The translations under genes and the position numbers were made by a program. 63,689 bases of DNA from Rhodovastum atsumiense (GTDB lineage Bacteria; Pseudomonadota; Alphaproteobacteria; Acetobacterales; Acetobacteraceae). The notes below the pieces were generated by a model, which saw only the letters and a list, made by a program, of their open reading frames with translations, ran no database searches and was not told where the DNA came from. Where the stretch lies: positions 1-63,689 of the forward strand of contig JAMFSE010000015.1 in NCBI GenBank assembly GCA_026225115.1, given 5' to 3'. Shown here in pieces: positions 53,968 through 62,139 of the stretch (positions within the stretch are counted from its first letter, which is position 1; each line of letters opens with the position of its first letter).

Positions 53968-54717
53968 ATGTCGAATTTAGCGGGAAAAGTTGCCGTCATC
54001 ACCGGCGGCTCGAGCGGCATCGGGCTGGCGACGGCCCGGCGTTTCGTGGCGGAGGGGGCCTATGTGTTCATCACCGGCCGGCGCGAGTCTGAATTGGCGA
54101 AAGCCAAGGAAGAAATTGGGATGAATGTGACGACGGTTCAAGGCGATGTTGCGAACCTCGCCGATCTCGACCGGCTTTATGCTGTCGTTAAAGCGGAGAA
54201 GGGCGCGGTTGATATCGTCATTGCGAATGCGGGATTTATTGAGCATGCGCAGATCTTCGATCTATCAGAGGCGCATTATGAGAAGACCGTGGATATCAAT
54301 TTGAAGGGGGTGATTTTCACGGTGCAGAAGGCGCTGCCGTTGATGCGCAAGGGCGGTTCGATTGTCGTGGTATCTTCGGTGGTGAATGTGAAGGGGATCC
54401 CGGCGCATGGGACTTACTCGGCGGCGAAGGCCGGGGTGCGGGAATTGGTGCGGGTGTGGACGCAGGAACTGAAGGACATGGGCATTCGCGTGAATGCGCT
54501 GAGCCCGGGTGCGACCGAGACGCCGATCATCCGTGGGCAGTTTGACAGCGACGAGAAGGCGGATGCGGCCAGGGCGGGATTCGCTTCGATGACGCCGCTC
54601 GGGCGGCTTGGCTTGCCCGAGGAAATTGCCGCGGCGGCGTTTTTTCTGGCGTCCGATGAGTCGAGCTATGTCGCCGGGATTGATCTGCCGGTGGATGGCG
54701 GTTTGGCGCAGGTTTGA
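53968..54717 (+). CDS. Short-chain dehydrogenase/reductase
   Basis: A 249-aa classical SDR. It has the cofactor motif TGGSSGIGLATARRF, NAG in VIANAGFIEH, the catalytic Ser in VVVSSVVNVKG and Tyr-x-x-x-Lys in GTYSAAKAGVREL, with a C-terminal YVAGIDLPVDGG. The Arg after the first motif (TGRRESE) suggests NADP preference. AAGGA is 8 nt before the ATG. It is divergently paired with the LysR regulator. The substrate is unknown. Confidence 0.95.
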   Translation: MSNLAGKVAVITGGSSGIGLATARRFVAEGAYVFITGRRESELAKAKEEIGMNVTTVQGDVANLADLDRLYAVVKAEKGAVDIVIANAGFIEHAQIFDLSEAHYEKTVDINLKGVIFTVQKALPLMRKGGSIVVVSSVVNVKGIPAHGTYSAAKAGVRELVRVWTQELKDMGIRVNALSPGATETPIIRGQFDSDEKADAARAGFASMTPLGRLGLPEEIAAAAFFLASDESSYVAGIDLPVDGGLAQV

Positions 54718-54732
54718 TTTTTTGCTGTAAGC

Positions 54733-54754
54733 GGGGAGTTAGCGTAGCTAACCC
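54733..54754. terminator. Hairpin between the convergent SDR and DUF1003-like genes
   Basis: GTTAGC (54738-54743) and GCTAAC (54747-54752) form a stem around GTA, extended by flanking G/C bases, with a T-rich stretch on the upstream side (54715-54723). It is suitable as a terminator on the minus strand and perhaps on both. Confidence 0.5.
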
Positions 54755-54757
54755 AGC

Positions 54758-55183
54758 CTATAATTGTTTCGATATCAGCGCGTGGTGGATTTCTGTGGTC
54801 AATTTGTTGTTAAGCTCGATGAGCACGTGAACCTCATCCTGGATTTTCAGCAGCGCTTCAGCATCGTTATAGGTTTGCAGCGCCTGTTTGTCGGATGCCG
54901 CGGCGGCGACCTTTTGGCCGACCATGATTACCGACAATAGAACCAGCTGCAGGAAAGTCTGCGCGACCCATGCGACGAGCGTTGCGACGCCGCCTTTGAC
55001 GGCTTCCGGCAGGCTGATCAGGGCGATTGCCGCGAAAACATAGGCGCACCACATGGTGCCAACGACATTGGTGATGATGACGGCGATGCGGCCGTTGAAC
55101 CCGACATGTTCGTTATCGGTCACATGCGGGCCGTGCTTCTCACGTTCTTTTAGTCGCAAGTGGAGAAAATGTTTCGCTTCCAT
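54758..55183 (-). CDS. DUF1003-like small membrane protein
   Basis: A 141-aa protein with two predicted membrane helices (IAVIITNVVGTMWCAYVFAA, then ALISLP; and LVAWVAQTFLQLVLLSVIMV), followed by GQKVAAAASDKQALQTYNDA and a helical tail. The layout is that of DUF1003 proteins, where the second helix precedes a conserved N/GQ-rich, D-R-x-x-A segment. It is probably an inner-membrane protein with a cytosolic coiled end. Function unknown. Confidence 0.75.
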   Translation of the reverse strand: MEAKHFLHLRLKEREKHGPHVTDNEHVGFNGRIAVIITNVVGTMWCAYVFAAIALISLPEAVKGGVATLVAWVAQTFLQLVLLSVIMVGQKVAAAASDKQALQTYNDAEALLKIQDEVHVLIELNNKLTTEIHHALISKQL

Positions 55184-55310
55184 GGGTGCGGTTACCTAAG
55201 AGAATGAATTTTATGCGCGAATCTCCTTGCTCATAGCTGGGCGCGAATCAGCACGCAAATGCCTGGATGTCCGGCTGATTTGATTTGCGCTTAGACCGGC
55301 AGGGTGCGCC

Positions 55311-57088
55311 TCATTCAGCAGCGGAGGCGGCTTGCTGCGCGACCGTGGCACCGCCGATCGTGAACTCCCCAACCAGCCCGGCAAGGCCGGTTGCCTCCGT
55401 GGCCAGGTGACGGCTGGCAGCGGTTGTCTGTTGCACCATCGCCGCATTCTGCTGGGTCATCCGGTCCATCTCATTGATGGTCTGGTTGATCTGCTGCAAT
55501 CCGATGGCCTGTTCGCCGGCGGCGCGCGCAATTTCACCGACCAGCTCGCTGAGCTGGTGCACCTCATCGCCGATGCTCAACAGGGTACTGCCGGTGCTGT
55601 CCACCAGTTTCACGCCGCTTGCCACCTGCTGTCCGGAAGCGGAGATGATGGATTTATTTCCTTTGCCGCGTCCGCGGAGCGCTGCGCCAGGGTCCGCACT
55701 TCGGTCGCCACGACGGCGAAACCGCGTCCGGCATCGCCGGCGCGCGCCGCCTCGATCCCGGCGTTGAGCGCCAGCAGATTGGTCTGGAAGGCAATTTCGT
55801 CGATCACGCCGATGATTGTTGTGATCTGGCTGGATGATGTCGCAATGGCGCCCATGGCATCGGCGGCGTTGCGCACCACCACGCCGGATGCCTCCGCATG
55901 GGTGCGTGCCTTGATCGCGAGTGCTGCCGCGGTTTGTGCGCTGGCTGAACTGCTGCGGACGGTCGCGGTTAGTTCATCCAGCGCCGCGGATGTCTCCTCA
56001 AGCTGGGCTGCCTTCTGTTCGGTCCGGTGTGAAAGATCGTTGGCGGCGTGCAGGATTTCTCCGGCGCCGGTTTGCACATTGCCGGTGGTGCCGGCGATTT
56101 GCCGCATGGTTTCCTGCATTTTGGAAACAGCATCGTTGAAATCCATTCGCAGGGTTTTGTAATCGGCACTGAACCAGGTCTGGATATGGCAGGTAAGATC
56201 GCCGTTGGAAAAGCGGACCAGACCGTTCGCCAGCGCATCGACCACGAATTTCTGCGCTGCCGCAGCCTCGGCGCGCTCGGCCTCGACCTGTTTGCGCGCC
56301 GTCTCCGACGCCGCCCGTTCCCTCGACAAATCCTCTTCCGCCGCCTGGCGTTGGATGATCGCATCCCGGAAGATTTTTACCGAATGCACCATGTGACCGA
56401 TCTCGTCGTGGCGGGTCTGATACGGAACGTCGGTTTCGTAATTGCCGGCGGCCAGCGCCTCCATGTAGTCGCCCAATCGCTTGACCGGCGTCAACACCCG
56501 GCGGCTCATCATCCATAGGCCGGCAATGATGCCGCACAGCAACAGCACCGAGCCGGTCAGGACGACTGCGGTGTAGCGCTTGATCTGATGCGCGGCGCGG
56601 GCCTGGTTGTCGGCGTCGAACGCGGTCGCCTGGTTGACGATATCGTTCACCACCGTGCGATGCGCCTGGTAGATCCGGTTCAGCACCGCCATCGATTGCG
56701 TGACCGCCGCGGGGTTGCCGGATTTGATCGCCGGCAGCACCACGCCTTCCAGCTGGCGCCAGAATTGTTGCACGTCGGGATCGGACTTACGGTCCAGCTC
56801 CGCTCTGATATCGGCGGGCAGACCGCTCTGGCTCCAATAGCCGTGGCGGGCGCTATATTGCTGGTGGAGGGTCGCCAGTTCGGCGGTGTAGATGCTGAGA
56901 TTGCCGGGATCCCGGCTGGCCAGATTGGCATCCAGATTGGCCTCCACCACGTAGAGCGGCGGCGGTTCGATATCGCCGACCAACCCCTGGCCAAGCGCGA
57001 TCCGGTTATAGACCGGACCTGTGACCTCAAGCTCGGTCAGCGCGATCATGTTCAGTGTTACGACCGCGGTGAGCCCGAGGCAAAGCAT
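55311..57088 (-). pseudogene. Methyl-accepting chemotaxis protein, frameshifted
   Basis: The gene reads as a normal 592-codon chemoreceptor except for a -1 frameshift near 55648. The upstream frame ends [13 protein letters not shown] then goes off into [14 protein letters not shown], while the downstream frame resumes with [20 protein letters not shown] and the normal C-terminus. One missing A in the GAAATAAATCC run explains it. The rest is intact: membrane helix near 186-206, HAMP ([20 protein letters not shown]) and signalling tip [20 protein letters not shown]. The N-terminus is also abrupt (see findings). It could be a sequencing or homopolymer error, phase variation or true decay. It is divergent from the HD-GYP gene. 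Confidence 0.85.
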
Positions 57089-57291
57089 TGCGCCAAATAT
57101 TTTAAGGGTCGACGAATCGTGGGTTGCATAAACAGCTTTCGGGACGATTCCGCTTTGGCTACGTTAAATTCATTAGTTTCCGGTAAATGAAACAATGCCG
57201 CGGCGCCCCGGATAAGCGACACGGAGCAACTTAATTCATTGTTAGGCAGTCGTTCGTTAGACCGGGTGCATTCGGCCACCGGAGCGCGTGC

Positions 57292-58386
57292 ATGAAAGAG
57301 TCCAGGCCGAAACTTGTGCTTCTAGACGCGCATGCCGGGCTTCGCGAACAAATCACTGCGGCCCTTGGTCCACTTTACCTGATCAAGAATTTTTCACTGA
57401 CGGCAGACGCGCTGCGTTATGCACATGTAACGGAACCAAATGCGATATTGATTTCCGAAGCACGGGCGCAGGACATGAATTACGCGTTGGTCAAATCGAT
57501 GCGGCTGGATCCGCTTTTCGCCATGATGCCGATCGTCATATTGCTGGATGGCAATGACTCCGGGCAACGGGCGATGGCGCTGCGTGCCGGCGCGACTTCC
57601 TGCCTGGCGAAACCTTATAACCTTAGCAATTTTGTTCGCATTATTTCCACGGCGCTCAGCGCCAGTGTCGAAAAGCGGTGGGAAAGCCTGGCGCCTTTGC
57701 AGGCCGAAGCCCTGAAATGCGGTATTGCGGTCTTCAACGACGTGTCTGAACGGACGGTGGCGGGCGAGAATGTTCCGTATGCCGAAATCAGCGCTGCCTG
57801 CGAACCGCTGCTCGCGGCGGTCAATGACGACGATATTGATTCACTCCTGCAGGGCGTGCGGGATCACGATAATTATACCTTCTCGCATTCGCTCCGGGTT
57901 TCGGTATTTCTCTCGATGCTTGGCCGCGCTTGCGGTTTGACGGGCGACGACCTGAATATCCTGACCATCGGCGGATTGCTGCATGATATCGGCAAAATCG
58001 CTATCCCCTCGTTGATTCTCAACAAGGCGGGCAAGCTGAGCAACGCCGAGTTCACGATTATGAAAGGGCATGTCCCGGCGACGCTGAAGCTATTGGATCG
58101 ATCGCCGGGCCTGCCGCGCGGCGCCGTGATCATTGCCGGCCAGCACCACGAAAAAATCGACGGCAGCGGCTATCCTGACGGGTTGTCTGGCCGCCGCCTC
58201 AACGACCTGGCGCGGATGGCGGCAATTGCGGATGTTTTCGGTGCGCTGACGGACCGGCGCGTTTATAAAAGCGCCATGGCGCCGGAGCGGGCTTTTAGCA
58301 TCATGTCCGGGGAAATGCGGGAGCATCTTGATATGCATTTGCTAGCGCTTTTCCGGGAGATGCTGCTTGATGCGAAGCTGCATTAG
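57292..58386 (+). CDS. HD-GYP domain protein with degenerate receiver domain
   Basis: A 364-aa protein. Residues 1-120 have the receiver fold (KLVLLDAHAGLREQITAALG and LRAGATSCLAKPYN), but the phospho-accepting Asp is replaced (AILISEARAQD has Ser at the aligned site with a neighbouring Glu). The HD-GYP domain (about 180-364) has LLHDIGKIAIPSLILNKAGK and GQHHEKIDGSGYPDGL, the c-di-GMP phosphodiesterase signature with its metal-binding His/Asp residues intact. It probably degrades c-di-GMP. A 200-bp divergent region separates it from the frameshifted chemoreceptor. Confidence 0.93.
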   Translation: MKESRPKLVLLDAHAGLREQITAALGPLYLIKNFSLTADALRYAHVTEPNAILISEARAQDMNYALVKSMRLDPLFAMMPIVILLDGNDSGQRAMALRAGATSCLAKPYNLSNFVRIISTALSASVEKRWESLAPLQAEALKCGIAVFNDVSERTVAGENVPYAEISAACEPLLAAVNDDDIDSLLQGVRDHDNYTFSHSLRVSVFLSMLGRACGLTGDDLNILTIGGLLHDIGKIAIPSLILNKAGKLSNAEFTIMKGHVPATLKLLDRSPGLPRGAVIIAGQHHEKIDGSGYPDGLSGRRLNDLARMAAIADVFGALTDRRVYKSAMAPERAFSIMSGEMREHLDMHLLALFREMLLDAKLH

Positions 58387-58475
58387 CGCGGTTTCGTTCG
58401 CCGGCCGAAAATGCGAAAAAATTCTGCTTTCGTTTTCGAGGTCTTTTGGGCGGGGACGTCTTGAGAGTGATGTTT

Positions 58476-59027
58476 TTATCGGCGGCGTTTGCCGCGCCAG
58501 GCTATCCAATCGACGGGTTCGGTGGATTTAACCGCGACGGCGGTGGAGAGGCCCCGTTCCGCGAATAGCACCAGATTTGTTGAACTGTGACGCGCGCTGG
58601 GGACGAGCAGACCGTCGAATTCAAGGAAATGTGCGGCGGCTGCTAAAGCTTGGGTCGCGGTGTAGTCGAAGGATTCGTATCTGGAGATGTCGACGCCGAG
58701 AGGTGCGAGGCTTTCGATACTGGCGAATTTGAGTGTGCGCTCGCTCCGCGCGGTCAGTTTATGAATTTCGTGCTGCATGCGGCTGGGCCAGACTGGTTCG
58801 AGGGAGAGCCGGTAGCCGATTTCGGCTAGCGCGCCTTCGCGCTCCAGGCTGGTGTAGAGAACTTCTACCGTGCCGCCTGGGCTCCAGCGTCCGTTCGCTG
58901 CCGAGAAGCGGGTTGCATCGAAGCCGACGCGGGTGATGCGCCAGACGGTATTATCGAACCGTATTGGCGTCAGGGCGTCCAGGGCGTCGAGGGTGGCGCG
59001 ATCGTGGACGCGGCCCGTTTGGGCCAT
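58476..59027 (-). CDS. RES-domain toxin (NAD+-phosphorylase type)
   Basis: A 183-aa RES protein. The opening VWRITRVGFDATRFSAANGR followed by WSPGG and VLYTSLEREGALAEIGYRLS contains the conserved Arg, Tyr and Glu, with a conserved Ser later (SARHSSTNLVLF). Characterised members (MbcT) degrade NAD+ by phosphorolysis, and activity here is inferred. It starts 2 bp after the stop of the Xre-type antitoxin, as usual for the antitoxin-first RES-Xre operon. Confidence 0.93.
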   Translation of the reverse strand: MAQTGRVHDRATLDALDALTPIRFDNTVWRITRVGFDATRFSAANGRWSPGGTVEVLYTSLEREGALAEIGYRLSLEPVWPSRMQHEIHKLTARSERTLKFASIESLAPLGVDISRYESFDYTATQALAAAAHFLEFDGLLVPSARHSSTNLVLFAERGLSTAVAVKSTEPVDWIAWRGKRRR

Positions 59028-59029
59028 GG

Positions 59030-59368
59030 CTAGGTGTAGGACCCCTCGTTCAGGCTTTCGATCACCCCCAGCACCTCATCGGCGCGGCCGTTATGGATAA
59101 GATCGATCGCGCGCTCGCCGTTGAGCAGGCGGTGCTTGGAATAGAGCCAGACGCGGGTTTCCTCGGGGTCGTATAGTTCCGCCAGGCGGTCCACGATGTA
59201 GCGGAGATCGGAAATTAAAAGCTGGGTTTTGGGGTGCGGGAAGGAGGTGCCGGCTGTCCAACGGGATACGGTAGCCGGGGACACGGCAGCGATATTCGCG
59301 ACGTCGGTGCCTTTGAGGCCGCCCCTTTGTTTGAGATCCTCGAGGAGATTTGCGACTGCGCTTGCCAT
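59030..59368 (-). CDS. Xre/MbcA-type antitoxin of the RES toxin
   Basis: A 112-aa protein with an N-terminal HTH (about residues 17-45, GLKGTDVANIAAVSPATVSR, then W) and the C-terminal MbcA/ParS/Xre domain VWLYSKHRLLNGERAIDLIH followed by ADEVLGVIESLNEGSY, which inserts its end into the RES active site. It precedes the toxin with a 2-bp gap. It is likely to repress its own promoter in the region upstream (59369-59619). Confidence 0.93.
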   Translation of the reverse strand: MASAVANLLEDLKQRGGLKGTDVANIAAVSPATVSRWTAGTSFPHPKTQLLISDLRYIVDRLAELYDPEETRVWLYSKHRLLNGERAIDLIHNGRADEVLGVIESLNEGSYT

Positions 59369-59551
59369 GAAAGGCGCCTTTGGGGTGGTTCAGGGGAGCT
59401 ATATAACATTTTTCTTTCATAAAATCAAGAAATGAAATCTAAATGTTGACCAATTCGTCCGAGGCTTAAACCCTCTGAAAAGCTCTGCTTCGAAATCACC
59501 GGTGCTGTTTCTTCGACACCCCGCCTCAACCCGTCTAGCGGAAAATACACT

Positions 59552-59595
59552 GACAAATATAGTATTTACATCGCGACGTAAATACTATATTTGTC
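59552..59595. repeat. 44-bp near-perfect AT-rich palindrome
   Basis: The left half (59552-59573, begins GACAAATATAGTATTTAC) and right half (59574-59595) are reverse complements with one mismatch and no spacer. The centre reads ATCG-CGAC. It lies 24 bp before the ATG of the orphan gene at 59620 and upstream of the antitoxin on the other strand. It could be an operator or a cruciform-forming site. It differs strongly in base composition from the surrounding genome. Confidence 0.9.
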
Positions 59596-59619
59596 GCTTC
59601 TAACTTTGAATGGTGAGCT

Positions 59620-60318
59620 ATGAAAGATTGGAAGCGATATGAAAGGGGCCTCCACCACGTTGGTCCACACTGGGTGCGATTTTTCGGCGACGGTTTGATT
59701 GGAACAGCCTTTGAAAAGCGCACTGCCGAGGGAAGCTACGTCTGGTTTGTAACTGATCGAGAACAACCTGGGGCAAGGACGTTTGGGCAGGGTCTGGCTT
59801 CCAGCATTGATGAAGCAAAGCTCCTAGCTGACGCAGCGGTGCTAGACCGTAAACGCGGGCGTGTTGCCACCATTGAGGGCGGTCTAATGACCAGCACAGA
59901 TCGAAACCGGCGGCGGGTCGATCGATTGCTAGCTTCTGAAGCGTTAGCACGCAGGCTTAGCGAAGATCTCACCACTTACCACCGGGAACTTGTTGCGGCC
60001 GGCGACACGAAAACAGCGGATCGGGTTGCATTGTCATTACGTCGGGCAGCGTTGAATGGGCTTTCTGACTATATGCGCCGCACGGCAAAATTTCGGGCGC
60101 GGTCAGGAGCAAGCGCGGCATCACCTGAAGAAAAGCAGGCAGATGAGGAGACCGTGTTAGAGATCGCAGACGAGCTCGACACGTTGGCCGATGACGCCAG
60201 CGCCAGCGCCCACACTTTGGAGATACTTACAAATAAGCTCCGTCAGATGGGCGCGTTCCCTGATTCAGAACTTTATTACGCGGCAGTGCGAAGTTTTTAT
60301 CTTAAAGCGACAACTTGA
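59620..60318 (+). CDS. Orphan hypothetical protein downstream of the 44-bp palindrome
   Basis: A 232-aa protein of unknown family. The N-terminal 60 residues (RGLHHVGPHWVRFFGDGLIG, then EGSYVWFVTDREQP) look beta-rich. The rest is long helix with coiled-coil character (RRRVDRLLASEALARRLSED, then TVLEIADELDTLADDASASA). No membrane segment or signal. Codon use is intermediate between host-like and foreign. It is flanked by palindromes and sits beside a toxin-antitoxin pair, so it may be part of a small acquired cluster. Function unknown. Confidence 0.75.
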   Translation: MKDWKRYERGLHHVGPHWVRFFGDGLIGTAFEKRTAEGSYVWFVTDREQPGARTFGQGLASSIDEAKLLADAAVLDRKRGRVATIEGGLMTSTDRNRRRVDRLLASEALARRLSEDLTTYHRELVAAGDTKTADRVALSLRRAALNGLSDYMRRTAKFRARSGASAASPEEKQADEETVLEIADELDTLADDASASAHTLEILTNKLRQMGAFPDSELYYAAVRSFYLKATT

Positions 60319-60414
60319 AGGTTGGCTGTTGACAGCCGACCCGCCAATCTTGGCTATGTTATCGCCTCGGACTTCGTTCCGCTCCAATTCTGTTTCGTCG
60401 GTTATTTGGCATTT

Positions 60415-60498
60415 TACCACCTATTGCATTTAGGTGGTACCATTATGACATCGGAATGGTGGGGTGCGGAAGAGCACCCCACCCTACATCTGTAGGGT
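60415..60498. repeat. Stack of three inverted repeats (terminator/REP-like)
   Basis: Three consecutive dyads: TACCACCT (60415-60422)/AGGTGGTA (60432-60439), GGTGGGGTGC (60458-60467)/GCACCCCACC (60474-60483), and ACCCTACA-TC-TGTAGGGT (60481-60498). The second and third resemble the widespread TAGGGTGGGT...ACCCACC class of proteobacterial intergenic repeats. The stack lies between the orphan gene and mlaF. Confidence 0.8.
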
Positions 60499-60530
60499 AT
60501 TGTCGGCGCCAAACGCGATGATCAGCATAG

Positions 60531-60571
60531 AAGAGTCTTTTTGGTTCTTTTTCTGCAGAAAAAGAACTGCT
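60531..60571. repeat. Family 1 repeat, single right arm (copy H)
   Basis: AGAGTCTTTTTGGTTCTTTTTC continues into TGCAGAAAAAGAACTGCTTC, the same arm as in copy A with a PstI-type TGCAG centre. No core or left arm is present. It lies 16 bp from the mlaF stop and is a likely terminator for the dnaB-alr-mlaE-mlaF transcript on the minus strand. Confidence 0.85.
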
Positions 60572-60586
60572 TCGACTCGACTTGCC

Positions 60587-61354
60587 TTACTTCCGCAGCG
60601 CCATTTGGATTGGGCCTTCGCGGCGGCCGTGGGTGAATTGGTTTACGACGGGGTTGTCGCTGGTCAGCAGGTCCGGGGCGGGGCCGGTCCAGGTTACTTT
60701 GCCCTGGTAGAGCATGGCGGCCTGGTCGCCGATGCGCATGGCGCTCGCCATGTCGTGGGTGATGGCGATCGAGGTGCTGCCCAGGCGTTTGACGCAGTCG
60801 ACGATCAGGCCGTCGATGACGGCGCCCATGATGGGGTCGAGGCCGGTGGTGGGTTCGTCGAAGAACATGATGGCGGGGGCGCTGGCGATGGCGCGGGCGA
60901 GGGCGACGCGTTTTTGCATGCCGCCGGAGAGTTCGGCGGGGGAGAGCAGGGCGACATCCGCGCCTAGGCCGACCTGGGAGAGGATTTCGATGGCTTTGTC
61001 CTTGGCCTGGCCGCGCTTGATTTTTTTCTCGGCGAGCAGGCCAAAGGCGACGTTTTCCCAGACGGGGAGGCTGTCGAAGAGGGCGCCGTTCTGGAACAGC
61101 ATGCCGATCTGGCTGCGCAGTTCGTGGGCGCGGGCGCGGGAGGCTTTGAGGACGTCCTCGCCGTCGATTTCGATGCTGCCGGAATCCGGCGTGATCAGGC
61201 CGAGGATGGATTTGATCAGCACGGATTTGCCGGTGCCGGAGCCGCCGATGACGACCATGGCGGTGCCGGTGGCGACGTCGAGATCCACACCGTCGAGCAC
61301 GCGTTTTTCGCCGAAGGATTTTCTCAACCCGCGGATTTTGATTTTGATGCTCAT
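60587..61354 (-). CDS. mlaF: ABC transporter ATP-binding protein MlaF (phospholipid/toluene tolerance type)
   Basis: A 255-aa ATPase of the Mla system that moves phospholipids between the membranes to keep outer-membrane asymmetry. It has Walker A GGSGTGKSVLIKSI (about residue 40), Q-loop GMLFQNGALFDSL, signature ELSGGMQKRVALARA and Walker B AIMFFDEPTTGLDP. It overlaps mlaE by 4 nt. The substrate-binding MlaD gene, normally next, is absent: the sequence runs into a repeat arm. Confidence 0.95.
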   Translation of the reverse strand: MSIKIKIRGLRKSFGEKRVLDGVDLDVATGTAMVVIGGSGTGKSVLIKSILGLITPDSGSIEIDGEDVLKASRARAHELRSQIGMLFQNGALFDSLPVWENVAFGLLAEKKIKRGQAKDKAIEILSQVGLGADVALLSPAELSGGMQKRVALARAIASAPAIMFFDEPTTGLDPIMGAVIDGLIVDCVKRLGSTSIAITHDMASAMRIGDQAAMLYQGKVTWTGPAPDLLTSDNPVVNQFTHGRREGPIQMALRK

Positions 61355-62139
61355 AGCACGCGGAACAGCAGCTGGGTGAGGATGTAGTCCAGCGCCAGGA
61401 TGAGGATCGAGGCGGAGACGACGGCGGAGGTGGTGGCGGCGCCGACACCCTGGGCGCCGCCTTTGGAGCGGTAGCCGTTGAAGCAGCCCATCAGCGCGAT
61501 GATGAAGCCGAAGACGGCGGATTTGATCAGGCCGGAGATGACGTCGTTCGCCTGCAGCTCGGAGAAGCTATTGATGAGATAGGTGGTCGGGTTGAAGCCG
61601 AGTTTCAGGGTGGCGACCAGGAAGCCGCCGGCGACGCCGAGGATGTCGGCGACGATGACCAGCAGCGGCAAAGCGATGATGCCGGCCAGCAGGCGCGGGG
61701 CGACGAGGTATTTCATCGGCTCGGTGGAGAGGGTGGAGAGCGCGTCCACCTGGTCGGTGACGCGCATGGTGCCGAGTTCGGCAGCCATGGCGGCGCCGGC
61801 GCGGCCGGAGACCATGAGGCCGGCCAGAACGGGTCCGAGTTCGCGGGTGACGGAGAGCACGACGACGGCGGCGATCTGGCTTTCGGCGTTGAAGCGGGAG
61901 AAGCCGGTGTAGGATTGCAGGGCCAGCACCATGCCGGTGAACAGGGCCGTCAGCGCCACGACGGGGAGCGAGTAGAAGCCGATTTCCATCAGGCTGCGGC
62001 CGAGCTGGCGCGGGTAGAAGGGCGGGCGGAAGATATGGGACAGGCCGGAGGCGGCGAAGATGCCGAGCTCGCCCAGCAGTCCAAGCGCGTTCAAGGCCGC
62101 CGCCCCGATGGCGGCGATAAAATTCAAAATGGAATTCAT
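61351..62139 (-). CDS. mlaE: ABC transporter permease MlaE
   Basis: A 262-aa inner-membrane permease with about five helices. Characteristic motifs are QLGRSLMEIGFYSLPVVALT, LGPVLAGLMVSGRAGAAMAA and ELGTMRVTDQVDALSTLSTE. It is the partner of MlaF. It overlaps alr upstream by 4 nt and mlaF downstream by 4 nt, so the genes are co-translated with the racemase. Confidence 0.95.
   Translation of the reverse strand: MNSILNFIAAIGAAALNALGLLGELGIFAASGLSHIFRPPFYPRQLGRSLMEIGFYSLPVVALTALFTGMVLALQSYTGFSRFNAESQIAAVVVLSVTRELGPVLAGLMVSGRAGAAMAAELGTMRVTDQVDALSTLSTEPMKYLVAPRLLAGIIALPLLVIVADILGVAGGFLVATLKLGFNPTTYLINSFSELQANDVISGLIKSAVFGFIIALMGCFNGYRSKGGAQGVGAATTSAVVSASILILALDYILTQLLFRVL

Noticed and set aside
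59552-59595. Telomere-resolution site of a linear replicon
   Set aside because: The palindrome length and CG-containing centre are suggestive, but there is no protelomerase gene and only one site. The end overlap argues for a circular rather than linear molecule.
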